A stretch of 39,956 nt of DNA from Acidobacteriota bacterium. Its GTDB lineage: Bacteria; Acidobacteriota; Terriglobia; Bryobacterales; Bryobacteraceae. Of the stretch, positions 37,790-39,956 are shown piece by piece. The translations under genes were made by a program, and so were the position numbers. The first letter of the stretch is position 1, and each line of letters starts with the position of its first letter. The stretch is from NCBI GenBank assembly GCA_016201205.1, contig JACQDF010000246.1, forward strand, positions 1-39,956, read 5' to 3'. Below the pieces are notes generated by a model. The model ran no database searches. It was not told where the DNA came from and worked only from the letters and a program-made list of their open reading frames with translations.

Positions 37790-39956
37790 CTAGAATACTA
37801 GCTTCAGCGCAAGCTGGCCGATGCGGGCGTCTCGCGCGCTGGTGATCAGCCCGAAGCTCCCGCTGCGGTTTCGCCCATCCGCGCCGGGGGAAAAACCTGC
37901 GTTCGGCGACCCATAGTTGACATGGTTCAGGAAGTTGAAGGCCTCGGCGCGGAACTGCAACACCATGCGCTCGGTGATGCGCGTGTTCTTGATCAGCGAC
38001 AAATCCCAGTTGACGGTGCCCGGCGTGCGCACGTCCGGCAGTACCCGGCCGATGTTTCCGAATGTCCAGTTGGGCGGATTCACGAATTGATCCGTGTCAA
38101 ACCAGCGGCTGGGAGTGCGATCTTCCAGCCGGGCGGTGACTCCCGTCGAGTTCGGGCGATTGGCCAGGAAGTTGTTCGCGCCGCGCAGGATGATGGGAAT
38201 TCCCATCTGCATGGTGCCGATCGTGTTCCACTGCCAGCCGCCGAGGATCTGATTCAAGGCGCCCGAGCGGGACTGCCAGTGCTTGCCGCGTCCGAAGGGC
38301 AAATCGTAGAGAACGCTCAGCACCGCCCGCTGGCTCACATCGGTCGGGTCCACGGAGCGGTTCGAGCGCCGGTCGAACTTGCCGTTTTGATAACCGGTCT
38401 CATTGGTCTGCTCGATCAGGCCGAAATCGACCGGAGTCGCCAGGCTGTCGGAGATGACCTTGCCCGCGGTATAGGAGAGCAGCACCGTCACGCCAGTCGA
38501 GCTCTTGCGCTCCACGCTCAGCAGGAACAGGTTCGAGAGAAAGTTGCCGCTGGGCGGGTTATTCACGTTGATGCCCTGATAGTGGGGATAGGGACGCAAA
38601 GACTGGGAGCGGCTGATGCTGCCGGCTCCCAGCGCACCGGGCACTTTGCCCGCGTTGGGATTCGGCACCTGGTCGTTCAGCGCGTTTCCCAACGAAAGGT
38701 ACTGATTGTCCAGTTGGTTGAATTCGTAACCGCCGGCATCGAAGTGGTTGCCTTTATTGGCGGTGTATGTGGCCTCGAGGACAAACTTCCCCGGCAACCT
38801 CTGTTGCAGCGAAAGATTCCACTGCTGAGACATCGGCGTCGGAAAGCTGGGTTCGGCGAAGCTCGCACCCTGGCCGAGAAAAGCACTCGGGCCGAGTTTC
38901 GAGCCTTGCGGCTCGATGGGTGGACGCGGGAAGCCGTCCCTGAGTTGAAATGCGGCAAAGTCCGCGCCCGAGGAAGTGTAACTGGTGGTGGTGTTGGCAA
39001 AGCCGGCGAACGAGCCGAAGTTGTTACGGAAAAAGATCGACGGGTAGAAAATCGCGTAGCCGCCGCGCAGGACGCTCTTGTTGTTGGCGAAAACATCCAG
39101 AGCGAAGCCGATGCGCGGACCCAGATCGGTGTAGTCTTCTTTCCGGAAGGAACGCGGCTGGCCGTCAACGCCGGCAAACACGGTGCGGCCGGGCAGACCG
39201 GAGACCGGGTCGCGCGAGAAGGGATCGAAGTTGCTGGCGCCGTTGTTGCGCTCATAAGGCTTCTGCTGGTAGTCCCAGCGCAGGCCGACGTTGAGCGTCA
39301 GCCGCTTGTTCAGCCGCCAATCGTCCTGGAAGAAGAAACTCGTGTTGTAAGCGTGCTGCGATGTGCCCAGAACGCGGTCCACGCTGGCGCTGGCCGTGCT
39401 GCCGAGCACGAACGAAGCGAGCCCCGAGCCGTTGCCGGCCGGCGATTGCGGATCGCCCGTCAGCCGCGCGGTGAAATTGAACGTGCCCGAAGGATTCGAG
39501 GACTGGCGGTTGTTTCCTTGCAGGATCCGGTGGTTCCAGCCAGCCTTCATCGTGTGGCCGCTCCGGATCTTGGTCACCATTTCCTGGAAGTCCCAGTTCA
39601 GGGAGCCGCGCGCGCCGACCGTCGGGTTTCCGATGTTGGTGAACCCGAACGAGAACGTGGGCATCACATCGGAGGGCACCACCGCGGGCAGCCCCAGCTT
39701 CTGCGGCCAGCCCTGACCGAAACTGGCGGAAATGAATGTGAAGTATTGCCGCGCCAGCCCGACACGAAGCTCATTGATCAGCGAGGGCGAGAAGACGTGC
39801 GTGTCGGCGATGACGATGTTCTTGTTCGCGACATCATCGTTGCGGGAATTTCCCACCGCGTCCTCGAAGAATCCTGTGCCGAACGGCTCGTGGCCGAACC
39901 AGGAAAAGCGGCCGTAGAGAGAGTTGCTGGTGCTGAAGCGGTGATCGATCTTCGCA
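37790..39956 (-). CDS. TonB-dependent receptor, Oar-like (N-terminus beyond window end)
   Basis: The frame is open to the window edge, giving about 721 residues of C-terminal barrel; the plug and any carboxypeptidase-regulatory-like domain lie outside. Typical acidobacterial Oar-like barrel motifs are visible: RLTLNVGLRWDYQQKPYE, DLGPRIGFALDVF, VLRGGYAIFYP, QQWNLSLQQRLPGKFVLEAT, GVTVLLSYTAGKVISD, RAVLSVLYDLPFGRG, QFRAEAFNFLNHVNYGSPN, and the ending GQLALKLVF, with a C-terminal Phe that suits BAM-dependent insertion. It should import or bind a large substrate (oligosaccharide or peptide) at the outer membrane. Three further genes follow at 8, 1 and -1 bp, so the receptor probably heads the operon. 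Confidence 0.93.
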   Translation of the reverse strand, partial: AKIDHRFSTSNSLYGRFSWFGHEPFGTGFFEDAVGNSRNDDVANKNIVIADTHVFSPSLINELRVGLARQYFTFISASFGQGWPQKLGLPAVVPSDVMPTFSFGFTNIGNPTVGARGSLNWDFQEMVTKIRSGHTMKAGWNHRILQGNNRQSSNPSGTFNFTARLTGDPQSPAGNGSGLASFVLGSTASASVDRVLGTSQHAYNTSFFFQDDWRLNKRLTLNVGLRWDYQQKPYERNNGASNFDPFSRDPVSGLPGRTVFAGVDGQPRSFRKEDYTDLGPRIGFALDVFANNKSVLRGGYAIFYPSIFFRNNFGSFAGFANTTTSYTSSGADFAAFQLRDGFPRPPIEPQGSKLGPSAFLGQGASFAEPSFPTPMSQQWNLSLQQRLPGKFVLEATYTANKGNHFDAGGYEFNQLDNQYLSLGNALNDQVPNPNAGKVPGALGAGSISRSQSLRPYPHYQGINVNNPPSGNFLSNLFLLSVERKSSTGVTVLLSYTAGKVISDSLATPVDFGLIEQTNETGYQNGKFDRRSNRSVDPTDVSQRAVLSVLYDLPFGRGKHWQSRSGALNQILGGWQWNTIGTMQMGIPIILRGANNFLANRPNSTGVTARLEDRTPSRWFDTDQFVNPPNWTFGNIGRVLPDVRTPGTVNWDLSLIKNTRITERMVLQFRAEAFNFLNHVNYGSPNAGFSPGADGRNRSGSFGLITSARDARIGQLALKLVF

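Noticed and set aside
35946-37793. A 615-codon plus-strand open frame opposite the NHL-DUF1549 gene
   Set aside because: Composition is that of a shadow frame and the opposite strand carries strong NHL, CxxCH and DUF1553 motifs.
1-39956. CRISPR arrays, tRNA or rRNA genes, FMN riboswitch before ribA
   Set aside because: No regularly spaced repeats, no GTTCGANTCC-type T-loop with an acceptor stem, no rRNA signatures, and the ribA leader gap is only 59 bp without RFN-like motifs.

Overview
The window looks like a high-GC (about 64% by eye) chromosomal segment of a soil or host-associated Acidobacteriota, most probably the Solibacter/Bryobacter group. This is inferred from family content: an Oar-like TonB-dependent receptor, a DUF1549/DUF1553 plus DUF1501 pair, several Tat-exported Gfo/Idh/MocA oxidoreductases, a 5TM LytS-type kinase and an ECF sigma/anti-sigma unit. 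No rRNA, tRNA, CRISPR array, integrase or intact insertion sequence was recognised. About 33 protein genes cover almost everything; the longest gap is about 194 bp, so there is no stretch over 300 bases without a gene.

Layout. 1-2.75 kb: end of an unknown gene, a GAF protein, an NTF2-like protein, then a short operon of an internally deleted ECF sigma factor, a zinc-binding anti-sigma factor and a membrane zinc-ribbon protein. 2.86-3.38 kb: an exported peroxiredoxin whose peroxidatic residue is encoded by in-frame TGA, with a SECIS-like hairpin just downstream; it is best read as one selenoprotein gene, not two broken ORFs. 3.4-8.8 kb: a giant CPBP (CAAX-type) membrane protease made of two related halves, and an S9 peptidase. 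8.8-15.8 kb: fatty acid desaturase, a divergent SDR/FAH pair, a lone receiver-like protein, gamma-glutamyltransferase with PhoD, and a secreted SRPBCC-like protein. 15.9-19.05 kb: pentapeptide-repeat protein, membrane acyltransferase, LolA-like protein and a small membrane protein.

19.15-29.1 kb is a carbohydrate block. It has a Tat-exported GH51 arabinofuranosidase followed by a bidirectional operon pair around a 194-bp control region carrying palindromes. Leftward: Gfo/Idh/MocA oxidoreductase, MLE-type enolase-superfamily enzyme, and a DUF6807(PmoA)-alpha/alpha-toroid fusion. Rightward: a second Gfo/Idh/MocA oxidoreductase, a sugar isomerase/epimerase-type TIM barrel and a tandem ThuA protein. 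The genes mostly overlap by 4 nt (ATGA). My inference is a largely periplasmic oxidative sugar- or glycoside-processing route.

29.1-33.0 kb: GTP cyclohydrolase II, an orphan LytS-like kinase, a methyltransferase and a third Tat Gfo/Idh/MocA protein. 33.06-39.96 kb: a tight minus-strand operon of TonB-dependent receptor (cut by the window end), an NHL-DUF1549-DUF1553 fusion with one CxxCH motif, DUF1501, and an FGE-fold protein lacking the catalytic cysteines.
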